A model generated the notes under the pieces. It was not told the origin of the DNA, made no database searches, and was given only the letters and a program-made list of their open reading frames with translations. Shown piece by piece: positions 7,992 to 19,302 of a stretch of DNA of 64,000 bases (the first letter of the stretch is position 1; every line of letters begins with the position of its first letter). Position numbers and translations under genes: made by a program. The stretch lies in assembly GCF_900091475.1 (NCBI RefSeq), contig NZ_FMIB01000002.1:2666001-2730000 (forward strand), given 5' to 3'. This DNA comes from Micromonospora chersina. GTDB taxonomy: Bacteria; Actinomycetota; Actinomycetes; Mycobacteriales; Micromonosporaceae.

Positions 7992-9464
7992 GTGGCCAAC
8001 ACCCGACTGCCGAGTGCCGGATTCTCGATCACGATCCGGATCGCGGTACCCGCGGACGCCTCCTCCATCGGGCGGCTCACCACCGCGGCGGGCGAGGCCG
8101 GCGCCATCGTCACCGCCCTGGACGTGGTCGACTCCGACCCGGCCCACGTGATCGTCGACCTCACCTGCGACACCGCCGACTCCAACCACGCCGACCAGGT
8201 GGTCGACGCGCTGACCGCGCTCGACGGTGTGGACGTCCGCAAGGTCTCCGACCGCACGTTCCTGCTGCACCTCGGCGGCAAGATCGAGGTCAGCTCGAAG
8301 GTCGCACTGCGCACCCGCGACGAGCTGTCCCGCGCGTACACCCCGGGGGTGGCCCGGGTCTGCCAGGCGATCGCCGAGAACCCGGCCGACGCCCGCCGGC
8401 TCACCATCAAGCGCAACACCGTGGCCGTGGTCAGCGACGGCTCCGCCGTGCTCGGCCTGGGCAACCTCGGGCCGGCCGCCTCGCTGCCCGTCATGGAGGG
8501 CAAGGCCGCGCTGTTCAAGCGCTTCGGCGGGGTGGACGCCTGGCCGGTGGTGCTGGACACCCAGGACACCGACGAGATCGTGCAGATCGTCAAGGCGATC
8601 GCGCCCGCGTACGGGGGCATCAACCTGGAGGACATCGCCGCGCCGCGCTGCTTCGAGATCGAGGCCCGGCTGCGCGAGGCGCTGGACATCCCGGTCTTCC
8701 ACGACGACCAGCACGGCACTGCCATCTGCGTGCTGGCCGCGCTGACCAACGCGCTCCGGGTCGTGGGCAAGCAGCTCTCGGACGTCCGCGTCGTGGTCTC
8801 CGGCGCCGGCGCGGCCGGCACCGCGATCATGAAGCTGCTGCTGCGGCAGGGCGTGGGCGACATCATCGCGTACGACCGGCAGGGCGCCCTGCACCGCGGG
8901 CTGCCCGACCTCAACCCGGCCTGGCAGTGGCTGGCGGAGAACACCAACAAGGAGAACTACTCCGGCGACCTGCCCGGCGCGATCCGGGGGGCTGACGTGT
9001 TCATCGGGGTGAGCGCCCCGAACCTGCTCACCGGCGAGGACATCGCCGGCATGGCCAAGGACGCCATCGTCTTCGCGCTGGCCAACCCCGACCCCGAGGT
9101 GGACCCGCGGGAGGCCCGCAAGCACGCCGCCGTGGTCGCCACCGGCCGGTCCGACCAGCCGAACCAGATCAACAACGTGCTCGCCTTCCCGGGCGTATTC
9201 CGGGGCATGCTCGACGCGCACGCCGAGGAGTTCACCGAGGAGATGGCGATCGCGGCGGCCCGGGCCATCGCGGACGTGGTCGGCGAAGACAAGATCAACC
9301 CGACGGTGATCGTGCCGAGCGTCTTCGACTCGCGGGTGGCCCCCGCGGTGGCCGCCGCGGTACGCGCCGCGGCTCAGAACCCGGCCACGACGCCCCCGCC
9401 GGCCGCCGACCCGGGCCCGGCCGACCTCCCCGAGATCGCGGCCAACGCCAGCGCCACCCCCTGA
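7992..9464 (+). CDS. NAD(P)-dependent malic enzyme with N-terminal ACT domain
   Basis: Decarboxylates malate to pyruvate in the cytoplasm, linking the TCA cycle to pyruvate and reducing power. 490 aa from GTG 7992, with GGAG six bases upstream. Residues about 12-85 form an ACT-like regulatory domain (SITIRIAVPADASSIGRLT), which suggests allosteric control by a small ligand. The catalytic part has the malic N-terminal motif AYTPGVARVC, the metal site VFHDDQHGTA and the nucleotide-binding VVVSGAGAAGTA. An Ala/Pro-rich tail ends the protein. It is monocistronic, with a long hairpin directly downstream. Confidence 0.93.
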   Translation: MANTRLPSAGFSITIRIAVPADASSIGRLTTAAGEAGAIVTALDVVDSDPAHVIVDLTCDTADSNHADQVVDALTALDGVDVRKVSDRTFLLHLGGKIEVSSKVALRTRDELSRAYTPGVARVCQAIAENPADARRLTIKRNTVAVVSDGSAVLGLGNLGPAASLPVMEGKAALFKRFGGVDAWPVVLDTQDTDEIVQIVKAIAPAYGGINLEDIAAPRCFEIEARLREALDIPVFHDDQHGTAICVLAALTNALRVVGKQLSDVRVVVSGAGAAGTAIMKLLLRQGVGDIIAYDRQGALHRGLPDLNPAWQWLAENTNKENYSGDLPGAIRGADVFIGVSAPNLLTGEDIAGMAKDAIVFALANPDPEVDPREARKHAAVVATGRSDQPNQINNVLAFPGVFRGMLDAHAEEFTEEMAIAAARAIADVVGEDKINPTVIVPSVFDSRVAPAVAAAVRAAAQNPATTPPPAADPGPADLPEIAANASATP

Positions 9465-9475
9465 CCGAGCCTTCC

Positions 9476-9515
9476 GGGTGCGTCTGTCGTCGCGATAGCG
9501 ACAACAGACGCACCC
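9476..9515. terminator. Long hairpin after the malic enzyme gene
   Basis: An 18-bp stem with one mismatch (arms 9476-9493 and 9498-9515) closes a 4-nt GATA loop. There is no T-tract, which is common for actinobacterial terminators. The arm GGGTGCGTCTGT is shared with the hairpin at 43436-43479. Confidence 0.7.
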
Positions 9516-9552
9516 AAACCCGTGATCACCGCAGCGCCGGGCGCCTCTCGGG

Positions 9553-9612
9553 GTTGATCAAGAGGTTTACGTCGGGAACGCGCCCGTTTCAGACGCAAAC
9601 TTCTTGATCAAC
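9553..9612 (-). terminator. Hairpin at the dapF stop codon
   Basis: Inverted arms GTTGATCAAGAGGTTT and AAACTTCTTGATCAAC pair over 16 bp with one mismatch around a structured loop. The right arm overlaps the dapF stop codon, so the structure would end the LigB-like/miaA/dapF transcript. Confidence 0.6.
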
Positions 9613-10450
9613 TCGGCGGGGGCAGGGTGATCTCGCCGGTTGCCACCAGGACGGCGGGGCCGGAGAGCCAGCAGGTGTCGTCGGTGATCGTGATCGTGAG
9701 GCGGCCGCCGGGGACGTCGACGGTCATCGTGCCGGTCTCCCGGCCGGCGTCGCGCAGGGCCACCGCCGCCACCGCGCACGCGCCGGTGCCGCAGGAGAGC
9801 GTCTCGGCCGAGCCCCGCTCGTAGACCCGCATGAGCACGTGCCCGTCGGTGCCCTCGACCGGCTCGCCGGGGGTGGTGAACTCGACGTTCACCCCGGACG
9901 GGAAGAGGGACGGGTCGACGTCGGGCGCCCGGGTGAGGTCCAGGCCGCCCAGGTCCAGGCTGGCCGGCAGCGCGCAGACCAGGTGCGGGTTGCCCACGTC
10001 CACCGCCGCGCCGGTCAGGGTGAGCCCGCCCACCGTGGCGGTCGCCGTGTCGTACAGCCGGGGGCGGCGCATCTCGACGGCGACCTCGGCGCCCTCGACC
10101 CGGGCGCGGACCAGGCCGGCGCGGGTGGCCACCGGCAGCGCCGCGCCGGACGGGGTGGCGAGCCCGGTCTCCAGGAGGTAGCGCACGAAGACCCGGGCGC
10201 CGTTGCCGCACATCTCGGCGAACGAGCCGTCGGAGTTCCAGTAGTCCATGAACCACTCGGCCTCGCCGGCCAGCGCCGCGCCCTCCGGGTGCTTGGCGGC
10301 GCGTACCACGCGCAGCACACCGTCGCCCCCGATGCCGCGCCGCCTGTCGCAGAGCGCGGCGACCAGGCCGGGCGTCAGGTCGAGCGCCCCGTCCGGGTCG
10401 GGCAGGATGACGAAGTCGTTGCCGGTGCCGTGGCCCTTGGTGAACTCCAC
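9608..10450 (-). CDS. dapF: Diaminopimelate epimerase
   Basis: Interconverts LL- and meso-diaminopimelate for peptidoglycan and lysine synthesis; a cofactor-independent two-cysteine racemase. GTG 10450 gives MEFTKGHGTGNDFVILPDP, the family's usual N-terminus, and 280 aa. A frame extending upstream to 10501 would overlap miaA and is rejected. Active-site cysteines lie in EMCGNGARVF and SCGTGACA. It is last in an operon after miaA (7-bp gap) and ends in a hairpin. The GGAGG only one base before the GTG is unusually close, so translation may rely on coupling to miaA. Confidence 0.96.
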   Translation of the reverse strand: MEFTKGHGTGNDFVILPDPDGALDLTPGLVAALCDRRRGIGGDGVLRVVRAAKHPEGAALAGEAEWFMDYWNSDGSFAEMCGNGARVFVRYLLETGLATPSGAALPVATRAGLVRARVEGAEVAVEMRRPRLYDTATATVGGLTLTGAAVDVGNPHLVCALPASLDLGGLDLTRAPDVDPSLFPSGVNVEFTTPGEPVEGTDGHVLMRVYERGSAETLSCGTGACAVAAVALRDAGRETGTMTVDVPGGRLTITITDDTCWLSGPAVLVATGEITLPPPS

Positions 10451-10457
10451 GCCTCCA

Positions 10458-11369
10458 TCATTCCCGATGCTCGGCGACCACCCGCAGCGCAGTGTCGACA
10501 AACGCGGGCGAGGCCGAGTCGAGCCAGTGGATCCGCGGGTCGCGGCGGAACCAGGAGCGCTGCCGGCGGACGAACCGCCGGGTGGCCCGGATGGTCTCCT
10601 CGTACGCCTGCGTCTCGGTCAGCTCCCCGGCCAGGAACCGCAGCACCTGCTGGTAGCCGAGCGCCCGGCTGGCCGTACGCCCCTCGGGCAGGCCCTCGCC
10701 GACGAGCGCCCGCGTCTCGGCGACCAGGCCGTCGGCCCACATCCGGTCCACCCGCAGCGCGATCCGCTCGTCGAGCAGCGCGGTGTCCAGGTCGACGCCG
10801 AGCTGCACCGACGGGTAGTACGGCGTCGGCGCGGGCAGCGACGCGGTGAACGGGGCGCCGGTCAGCTCCACGACCTCCAGGGCCCGGACGATGCGCCGGC
10901 CGTTGCTCGGCAGGATTCCCGCCGCGGCCACCGGGTCGGCCTCGGCCAGCCGGGCGTGCAGCGGGGCGGGGCCGACAGTGGCCAGCTCCGCCTCCAGCCG
11001 CTCCCGGACCGCCGGGTCGGTGCCGGGGAACTCGAAGTGCTCCAGCACCGCCCGTACGTAGAGCCCGGAGCCGCCGACCAGCAGCGGCACCTTGCCCCGG
11101 GCCAGGATGTCGTCGACCGCCGCGCGGGCCAGCCGCTGGTATTCGGCGACGCTGGCCGGCTCGGTGACGGGCCAGATGTCGAGCAGGTGGTGCGGCACGC
11201 CCTCCCGCTCGGCCGGGGTCAGCTTGGCGGTGCCGATGTCCATGCCCCGGTAGAGCTGCATCGAGTCGGCGTTGACCACCTCGCCGTCGAGGGCGTGCGC
11301 CAGGGCGATGCTCAGCGCCGACTTGCCCGCCGCGGTCGGCCCGACGACGGCGACGACCGTTCGACTCAC
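10458..11369 (-). CDS. miaA: tRNA dimethylallyltransferase
   Basis: Transfers a dimethylallyl group to N6 of A37 in tRNAs reading UNN codons, the substrate step for MiaB. 303 aa from GTG 11369; upstream extension of the frame runs antiparallel to no known family and is rejected. P-loop GPTAAGKS sits at residues 9-16, followed by DSMQLYRGMDIGTAK and the C-terminal QRSWFRRDPRIHWLD. The start overlaps the stop of the upstream LigB-like gene by four bases (GTGA), so the two are translationally coupled. miaB lies 8 kb away on the same strand. Confidence 0.96.
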   Translation of the reverse strand: MSRTVVAVVGPTAAGKSALSIALAHALDGEVVNADSMQLYRGMDIGTAKLTPAEREGVPHHLLDIWPVTEPASVAEYQRLARAAVDDILARGKVPLLVGGSGLYVRAVLEHFEFPGTDPAVRERLEAELATVGPAPLHARLAEADPVAAAGILPSNGRRIVRALEVVELTGAPFTASLPAPTPYYPSVQLGVDLDTALLDERIALRVDRMWADGLVAETRALVGEGLPEGRTASRALGYQQVLRFLAGELTETQAYEETIRATRRFVRRQRSWFRRDPRIHWLDSASPAFVDTALRVVAEHRE

Positions 11370-12085
11370 ACCTTCTCCCAGTTCGCCACGAAGTAGGCAA
11401 CGCCGTAGGGGGCCCGGTGGTAGCTGACGTCGCCGCGCCAGTCGCCGCCCGCCGCGCGGGCCGCGCCGGCCAGCACCTGCCAGGGCGCCCGCCCGGCGGC
11501 CCTCAGCTCCGCCGACAGCACCGGGTCCAGGCCGAGCAGGCCCTCGACGTCCGCGCCGGCCAGGGCCGTGGCGACCCCCTCGTCGTACGCGGGCGCGCGC
11601 GGGTCGTCGTAGCCGGGCGCCTTGACGCCGCGGCAGGCCGACCCGTCCCCGAGCACCAGCAGCGCGACCGGCCCGTCCGCCTCCCCGACCAGGTCGGCGC
11701 CGAGGGTGGCGCACTCGGCCGGGGCGGCGTCGGCGGCGACCGCGCGGGCCAGTCGGGGCAGCTCGGTGCCGGACCGGTTCACCAGCCAGGCGCCGATGGT
11801 CAGGCTCAGCGGCAGGCGGTCGCTCCCGGCGCAGTTGACCTTCCAGAGCCGGACGTGCCGGTCCAGCCCGAACGGGCGCAGCGAGCCGTGGTCGGCGCTG
11901 CCGAACCGCTCGGTCTCCGGCCCCGCGCCGAGCAGCAGGATCGCCTCGGGGTCGGCGGCGAGCAGCCGGGCCACGGCCGCGTCGGCGGCGGCGCGGAGGT
12001 CGTCCAGCTCGGGCGCGGCGGCGCCGGCCAGCTCGGGCACGATCAGGGGCGGGTGGGGGCAGACGGCGGCGGCGACCAGGGGCAC
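11366..12085 (-). CDS. LigB/MEMO-like class III extradiol dioxygenase family protein
   Basis: 239 aa from MPLVAAAVCPHPPLIVPELAG, the N-terminal motif of LigB-like proteins in the miaB-miaA-dapF region of actinobacteria. The CPHPP motif carries the conserved histidine, but I cannot confirm a full iron-binding set, and no aromatic substrate pathway is nearby. It is the first gene of the operon with miaA and dapF and is stop-start coupled to miaA. Function unknown; the family call is moderate and the gene itself is certain. Confidence 0.8.
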   Translation of the reverse strand: MPLVAAAVCPHPPLIVPELAGAAAPELDDLRAAADAAVARLLAADPEAILLLGAGPETERFGSADHGSLRPFGLDRHVRLWKVNCAGSDRLPLSLTIGAWLVNRSGTELPRLARAVAADAAPAECATLGADLVGEADGPVALLVLGDGSACRGVKAPGYDDPRAPAYDEGVATALAGADVEGLLGLDPVLSAELRAAGRAPWQVLAGAARAAGGDWRGDVSYHRAPYGVAYFVANWEKV

Positions 12086-12287
12086 GGCACCAACCTATCC
12101 GTATCCCCCGGTGCGTCCCCGCGCCGATCCGGTCATCGAGGCGCTACGACACCGTATGGTCACGGTCGACGACAGGCGCTCGACACGGACCGGGTCGGAC
12201 CTGTGACAATGCCGGGAGAACTTTGCTGCGCCGTGGCGGCGATCGCGGGAGGAGTCCCGTCGACGCCGGGAGAACGAGGATGGGCAC

Positions 12288-13496
12288 ATGAGCGACTGGA
12301 CTGCCTTCGGACGGGTCGACGAGGACGGCACCGTCTACGTCAAGACCGCCGAGGGCGAGCGGGTGGTCGGATCCTGGCAGGCAGGGGCACCGGAGGAAGG
12401 GCTCGCCCACTTCGCCCGGCGCTTCGCCGACCTGGTGACGGAGGTGGACCTGACCGAGGCCCGGCTCAACTCGGGCGCGGCCGACGCCGGCCACTCGCTG
12501 ACCACGATCCGGCGGATCCGCGCCTCGCTGCCCGAGGCGCACGTCGTCGGCGACATCGACGCCCTGGCCGCGCGCCTGGACAAGCTGGCCACGGTGGCCG
12601 AGGAGAAGGCCGGCGAGGCCCGGGCCGCCCGGGACGCCGCCCGCGGCGAGGCCCTCGCGCGCAAGACCGCCCTGGTCGAGGAGGCGGAGAAGCTGGCCGC
12701 CGAGTCGACCGGCTGGAAGACCGCCGGCGACCGGCTCAAGGAGATCCTCGACGAGTGGAAGACCATCCGCGGGGTCGACAAGAAGGCCGACGGTGAGCTG
12801 TGGAAGCGGTTCGCCGCCGCACGCGACGGCTTCACCCGCCGCCGGGGCGCCCACTTCGCCTCCCTCGACCAGCAGCGCAAGCAGGCGCAGGGGATCAAGG
12901 AGGAACTGGTCGCCGAGGCCGAGAAGCTCAAGGAGTCGACCGACTGGGGCGCCACCGCCAACCAGCTCAAGGACCTGATGGCCCAGTGGAAGGCCGCGCC
13001 GCGCGCCTCCAAGGAGGCCGAGCAGAAGCTGTGGGAACGGTTCCGGGCGGCGCAGGACGAGTTCTTCACCCGGCGCAGCGAGGTCTTCTCGGCGCGCGAC
13101 AACGAGCAGCGGGCCAACCTGGAGCGCAAGCAGGCCCTGCTCGCCGAGGCCGAGGCGCTCGACGTCGACGGCGACCCGAAGGGCGCCCAGGCGAAGCTGC
13201 GCGAGATCCAGGCGCAGTGGCACGAGGCCGGCCGGGTCCCCCGCGAGGCCGCCGCCGGGCTGGAGCGCCGGCTGCGCGCCGTGGACGACAAGGTCCGCGA
13301 GGTCATGGACTCGGCGTGGCGGCGCACCTCCAAGGAGGACAACCCGCTGCTGGCCCAGATGCGGGCCCAGGTCGCCGAGGCCGAGGACCGGCTGGCCCGG
13401 GCGCAGGCGGCCGGCGACACCCGCCGGATCAAGGAGGCCGAGCAGGCGCTCGCTTCGAAGCGGCAGTTCCTCCAGCTGGCCGAGCAGGCCGGCTGA
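12288..13496 (+). CDS. DUF349 coiled-coil protein
   Basis: 402 aa from ATG 12288 with GAGGATGG upstream. After an N-terminal region ([32 protein letters not shown]), three DUF349 repeats follow, each with the pattern [32 protein letters not shown]. The rest is charged, Ala/Glu/Lys-rich helix predicted to be coiled coil. DUF349 proteins are widespread in actinobacteria and bind or regulate through long helices; no catalytic residues are visible. It is monocistronic with a terminator 14 bp after the stop. Confidence 0.88.
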   Translation: [402 protein letters not shown]

Positions 13497-13510
13497 GCCG
13501 AGCTTCACCG

Positions 13511-13543
13511 GAAGCCCCGGTCCCGAGTCGGGACCGGGGCTTC
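13511..13543. terminator. Bidirectional terminator between convergent genes
   Basis: A perfect 14-bp stem (GAAGCCCCGGTCCC / GGGACCGGGGCTTC) has a 5-nt loop. It serves the DUF349 gene and the convergent FG-GAP protein gene. Confidence 0.85.
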
Positions 13544-13563
13544 CGCATGTCCGCCCCGGGTGT

Positions 13564-15570
13564 TCAGACCTGCGGCAGCACCACGAGCCCGCTGTTGTAG
13601 TCGGCGAGGACGAGGTCCGGCCGGCCGTCGCCGGTGAGGTCGCCGACGGCGAGGCCCCGTCCGGGGTAGCTGCTGGCGTAGGGCAGGCCCCACAGGCGCT
13701 CGCGGCCGAGCTGGCCGTCCGGGCGCTGCAACGAGACCCCCGCCGCCTGCCAGCCGCCGTGCGCGGTCACCGCGTCGAGCAGGGCGTCGCCGTTCACGTC
13801 GGCCAGCACCACCGGCTGGGGGATGTCGTAGTGCGGGTAGGCGACCGGGGCGCCGAGGGCGCCGGCGCCGGTCTGCGGGAACACCAGGAGCCGGGAGGCG
13901 GGCTTGTTGCCGCCCGCCGTCACCGCGACGTCCGCCCGCCCGTCCCCGGTCAGGTCGCCGGCCGCCATCGACCCGACGCCCCGGGCGGTCCCGTCGGGGA
14001 CCGGGTACGCGCCGGCGCGGGCGAAGTTCCCCTCGGCGGTCTGGGTGAAGACCTCCAACGTCGCCGTGGTGTTTGTCAACTGGACGATGTCGCGGCGGCC
14101 GTCACCGTCCAGGTCGGCGGTGTCCACCAGCCCCCGGTCGTAGCCGTCGTCGACGAGGACCGGCGGGGCGAAGGTCCGGCCGTCCACGCTGCGGTGCACG
14201 GTCAGCCGGTCCTGCTCGGCGACGACCAGGTCGGCCCGGCCGTCGGCGTCCAGATCGGCCAGCCGCAGGTCGGCGGGACGGGTCGCCAACGGCAGCAGGA
14301 CCGGTGCGGCCAGGCCGCCGGCCTGTTGCAGGAACACGTCCACCCCGGAGTTCGCGATCGCCGCGACGTCGGTGTCGCCGTCGGCGTCCACGTCGCCGGT
14401 GGCGAGCACCACCGTCCCGTTCGGGTAGCCGTGCGTGTCGAGGACCTGCGGCGGGGCGAGGGTGCCGTCGGGCCGCTGGGCGAGTACGAGGAGCTTGCAG
14501 TTGTCCTCCGGCAGCTCCGCGTAGGTGTAGGTGCCCATCAGCAGGTCGCCCCGGCCGTCGCCGGTCACGTCCGCCACGGCCACGCTCGACGGGATCACCG
14601 TGCCGAAGCCGTAGGTGCGGTAGGAGCCGTAGTTCACCTGGCCGTACGCGGGCACGACGGTGTGCGCGACGGCGGCCGAGGCACTGGCGCCGACGGCCGG
14701 TGTCTGGCTGCCGGCGAACTGGGCGTGCAGGGTGTGGGCGCCGACCGGCAGGCTCGTGACGATCTCGGCCCGGCCGGCGGAGTCGAGCCAGGCGCCCTGG
14801 AGCGCCTGGCCGTCCGCGTAGAAGTACACGCCGCCGAGGAACGTCGGGGTGTCCGGGTCGGCGGCGACGACCTTCGCGGTCAGCAGCGCGGCCTGCCCCG
14901 CCTCGGTACGCGCCGGCGAGACGGTCAGGGTGATGCTGCTCGGCGCGCCGACTCGGGCCCAGACCTCGGCGGAATCGTTGCTCGACGCGGCCGAGACGGC
15001 CCGGACCCGGTAGAGGTACTCGGGGCCGGTGGTCACCGCCGTGTCGACGAAGCTCGTGCCCGTCGTGTCGCCCCGGCTCTCGTAGCTGCCGTTGTTCCAG
15101 CGCAGCACCGTGTAGCCGGTCGCGCCCGGGCTCGGCTCCCAGGACAGCGTGATCCGGTCGGGCGCGCCGGTGGCCCGGACGCCCCGCGGCGGGTTGATCC
15201 AGGTCGTCGCGCTCACCTCGCGGGACGGCCGCGAGGCCAGGTCGCCGCTGGTGCTCACCACGACGTACCAGTAGCGGCTGGCCGCCGTGAGACCCCCGTC
15301 GGTCCACTCCCGCTGGTCGGTGGACGCGACCTGCTGGTAGGGCCCGCCGCTGCTGCCGGACCGCAGCACCCGGTAGCCGGTGGCGCCGGTGCCCGCCGTC
15401 CAGGTGAGCCGGATCTGCTCGTGGGAGAGCGCCGTCGCGGTGACGGTCTTCGGCGCGGACAGCCCGAGCGCCCAGGCCGGCGCGGCCGGCGCCAGCACCG
15501 CCACGAGGGCGAGCAGCACCAGGGCTGACAGTGTTCGCCGGTGGTCCCGGTACCCGGCTGTCACACGCAT
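13564..15570 (-). CDS. Secreted FN3/Ig-like protein with C-terminal FG-GAP (VCBS) propeller
   Basis: 668 aa from ATG 15570, with GGGGGAA six bases upstream. A signal peptide (RRTLSALVLLALVAVLAPAAPAWA) is followed by two fibronectin III domains (about 37-125 and 126-215), an Ig-like Big_3 domain (about 215-310) and about seven FG-GAP/VCBS repeats with calcium-loop phrases such as DVTGDGRGDL, DLDADGRADL and DLTGDGRADV, enough for a seven-bladed propeller. It is probably an extracellular adhesion or carbohydrate-associated protein; no catalytic domain is seen. It diverges from a secreted endoglucanase, which hints at a shared role in polymer attachment or breakdown. Confidence 0.85.
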   Translation of the reverse strand: MRVTAGYRDHRRTLSALVLLALVAVLAPAAPAWALGLSAPKTVTATALSHEQIRLTWTAGTGATGYRVLRSGSSGGPYQQVASTDQREWTDGGLTAASRYWYVVVSTSGDLASRPSREVSATTWINPPRGVRATGAPDRITLSWEPSPGATGYTVLRWNNGSYESRGDTTGTSFVDTAVTTGPEYLYRVRAVSAASSNDSAEVWARVGAPSSITLTVSPARTEAGQAALLTAKVVAADPDTPTFLGGVYFYADGQALQGAWLDSAGRAEIVTSLPVGAHTLHAQFAGSQTPAVGASASAAVAHTVVPAYGQVNYGSYRTYGFGTVIPSSVAVADVTGDGRGDLLMGTYTYAELPEDNCKLLVLAQRPDGTLAPPQVLDTHGYPNGTVVLATGDVDADGDTDVAAIANSGVDVFLQQAGGLAAPVLLPLATRPADLRLADLDADGRADLVVAEQDRLTVHRSVDGRTFAPPVLVDDGYDRGLVDTADLDGDGRRDIVQLTNTTATLEVFTQTAEGNFARAGAYPVPDGTARGVGSMAAGDLTGDGRADVAVTAGGNKPASRLLVFPQTGAGALGAPVAYPHYDIPQPVVLADVNGDALLDAVTAHGGWQAAGVSLQRPDGQLGRERLWGLPYASSYPGRGLAVGDLTGDGRPDLVLADYNSGLVVLPQV

Positions 15571-17589
<2,019 letters not shown>

Positions 17590-17595
17590 CACGGC

Positions 17596-17631
17596 GACGG
17601 CCGGGGCCGCCACGGGGCGGTCCCGGCCGTC
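17596..17631. terminator. Terminator between endoglucanase and miaB
   Basis: A 16-bp GC-rich stem with one G-U type mismatch (arms 17596-17611 and 17616-17631) encloses a 4-nt loop. It starts 7 bp after the endoglucanase stop and faces the convergent miaB. Confidence 0.7.
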
Positions 17632-17640
17632 GGCCGTCGG

Positions 17641-19140
17641 TCAGTGCGCGGCGCAGCCGCCGGTGGGGGCGGGCGCCGCGGCCGGCGCGCCGATCGTCGG
17701 CAGCCCGAGCAACACCCCGGGGGTACGCGGGGCGCGCCCCGCCTCGGCCGCGTCGCCGGCCCGGGTGCGCCGGTGCGACAGCGGCTCACCGTCGGCGTTG
17801 AGGTGGTGCGGGGCGGCGTAGGTGACAGTGGTGTGCACGATGTCGCCGGGGCGGACCTGCCCGGCCAGCGACCCGGCGTCGAAGTGCACGAGCCGGCCGT
17901 CCCGGGCCCGGCCGGACAGCCGGCCGGTGCGCTCGTCCTTGCGCCCCTCGCCGACCGCGACCAGCACCTCGACGGTCTCCCCGACCAGCTTCCGGTTCTC
18001 CGCCCAGGTGATCTCCTCGACCGTGGCGATGAGCCGCTCGTACCGCTCCTGCACGACCTGCTTGGGCAGCTGGCCGTCCATGGTCGCGGCCGGGGTGCCG
18101 GGGCGCTTGGAGTACTGGAAGGTGAACGCGGACGAGAAGCGGGCCTCGCGGACCACGTCGAGGGTCTTCTCGAAGTCGGCGTCGGTCTCGCCGGGGAAGC
18201 CGACGATGATGTCGGTGGTGATCGCCGCGTCGGGCATGGCGGCCCGGACCTTCTCGATGATCCCCAGGTACTTCTCCGACCGGTACGACCGGCGCATGGC
18301 CCGCAGCACGTCGTCGGAGCCCGACTGGAGCGGCATGTGCAGCGAGTGGCAGACGTTCGGCGTCTCGGCCATCGCGGCGATCACGTCGTCGGTGAAGTCC
18401 TTCGGGTGCGGGCTGGTGAACCGGACCCGCTCCAGCCCCTCGATGTCGCCGCAGGCGCGCAGCAGCTTGCCGAAGGCGTAGCGGTCGCCGAACTCGACGC
18501 CGTAGGAGTTGACGTTCTGCCCGAGCAGGGTCACCTCCAGCACGCCCTCGTCGACCAGGGCGCGCACCTCGGAGAGGATGTCGCCGGGGCGCCGGTCCTT
18601 CTCCTTGCCGCGCAGCGAGGGCACGATGCAGAACGTGCAGGTGTTGTTGCACCCCACCGAGATCGACACCCAGCCGGCGTACGTCGACTCGCGCCGGGTC
18701 GGCAGCGTCGACGGGAAGACGTCGAGGGATTCGAGGATCTCCACCTCGGCGGCGGTGTTGTGCCGCGCGCGCTCCAGCAGCACCGGCAGCGAGCCGATGT
18801 TGTGCGTGCCGAAGACCACGTCCACCCAGGGCGCCTTGCGGACGATGTCGCCGCGGTCCTTCTGAGCCAGGCAGCCGCCCACGGCGATCTGCATCCCCGG
18901 GTGCTTGTCCTTGACGGGGCGCAGGTGACCCAGGTTGCCGTAGAGCCGGTTGTCGGCGTTCTCCCGGACCGCGCAGGTGTTGAACACCACCACGTCGGGC
19001 TGCTCGTCGGCCTCGGCGGCGCGCACGTAGCCGGCCTGTTCGAGCAGGCCGGAGATGCGCTCGGAGTCGTGCACGTTCATCTGGCAGCCGTACGTGCGCA
19101 CCTGGTAGGTGCGCGGGCTGCCCGCGGCTGCGGTAGTCAT
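17641..19140 (-). CDS. miaB: tRNA-2-methylthio-N6-dimethylallyladenosine synthase
   Basis: Radical-SAM methylthiotransferase that adds the ms2 group to i6A37 made by MiaA. 499 aa from ATG 19140. The N-terminal MTTase domain has its three cluster cysteines in [15 protein letters not shown] and [10 protein letters not shown]. The radical-SAM motif CNNTCTFC is followed by [13 protein letters not shown], and a TRAM domain lies near the C-terminus, then an Ala/Gly-rich tail ending GGCAAH. The start has only a weak ribosome-binding site. In many actinobacteria miaB sits beside the LigB-like/miaA/dapF cluster; here about 5.5 kb of other genes separate them. Confidence 0.95.
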   Translation of the reverse strand: MTTAAAGSPRTYQVRTYGCQMNVHDSERISGLLEQAGYVRAAEADEQPDVVVFNTCAVRENADNRLYGNLGHLRPVKDKHPGMQIAVGGCLAQKDRGDIVRKAPWVDVVFGTHNIGSLPVLLERARHNTAAEVEILESLDVFPSTLPTRRESTYAGWVSISVGCNNTCTFCIVPSLRGKEKDRRPGDILSEVRALVDEGVLEVTLLGQNVNSYGVEFGDRYAFGKLLRACGDIEGLERVRFTSPHPKDFTDDVIAAMAETPNVCHSLHMPLQSGSDDVLRAMRRSYRSEKYLGIIEKVRAAMPDAAITTDIIVGFPGETDADFEKTLDVVREARFSSAFTFQYSKRPGTPAATMDGQLPKQVVQERYERLIATVEEITWAENRKLVGETVEVLVAVGEGRKDERTGRLSGRARDGRLVHFDAGSLAGQVRPGDIVHTTVTYAAPHHLNADGEPLSHRRTRAGDAAEAGRAPRTPGVLLGLPTIGAPAAAPAPTGGCAAH

Positions 19141-19218
19141 GACCCGCACAGCGTATCCGGGCGGACCTGCTCGAACCGAACGAGGAGGAGCCCGGGCGCC
19201 CGGCGAGCGCCGACGCCT

Positions 19219-19279
19219 GATCGTTGACGTGGGAGCCGTGCGACACGCCGACTCCCGCACCGGCGGGGCGTCAACGATC
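19219..19279 (-). terminator. Hairpin downstream of the 159-aa hypothetical gene
   Basis: Perfect 11-bp outer arms GATCGTTGACG (19219-19229) and CGTCAACGATC (19269-19279) enclose an inner GGGAG/CTCCC pairing. It lies between the stop at 19303 and the miaB start. Confidence 0.55.
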
Positions 19280-19302
19280 GCGGCACCTGCCCCCGCCGCC
19301 GG

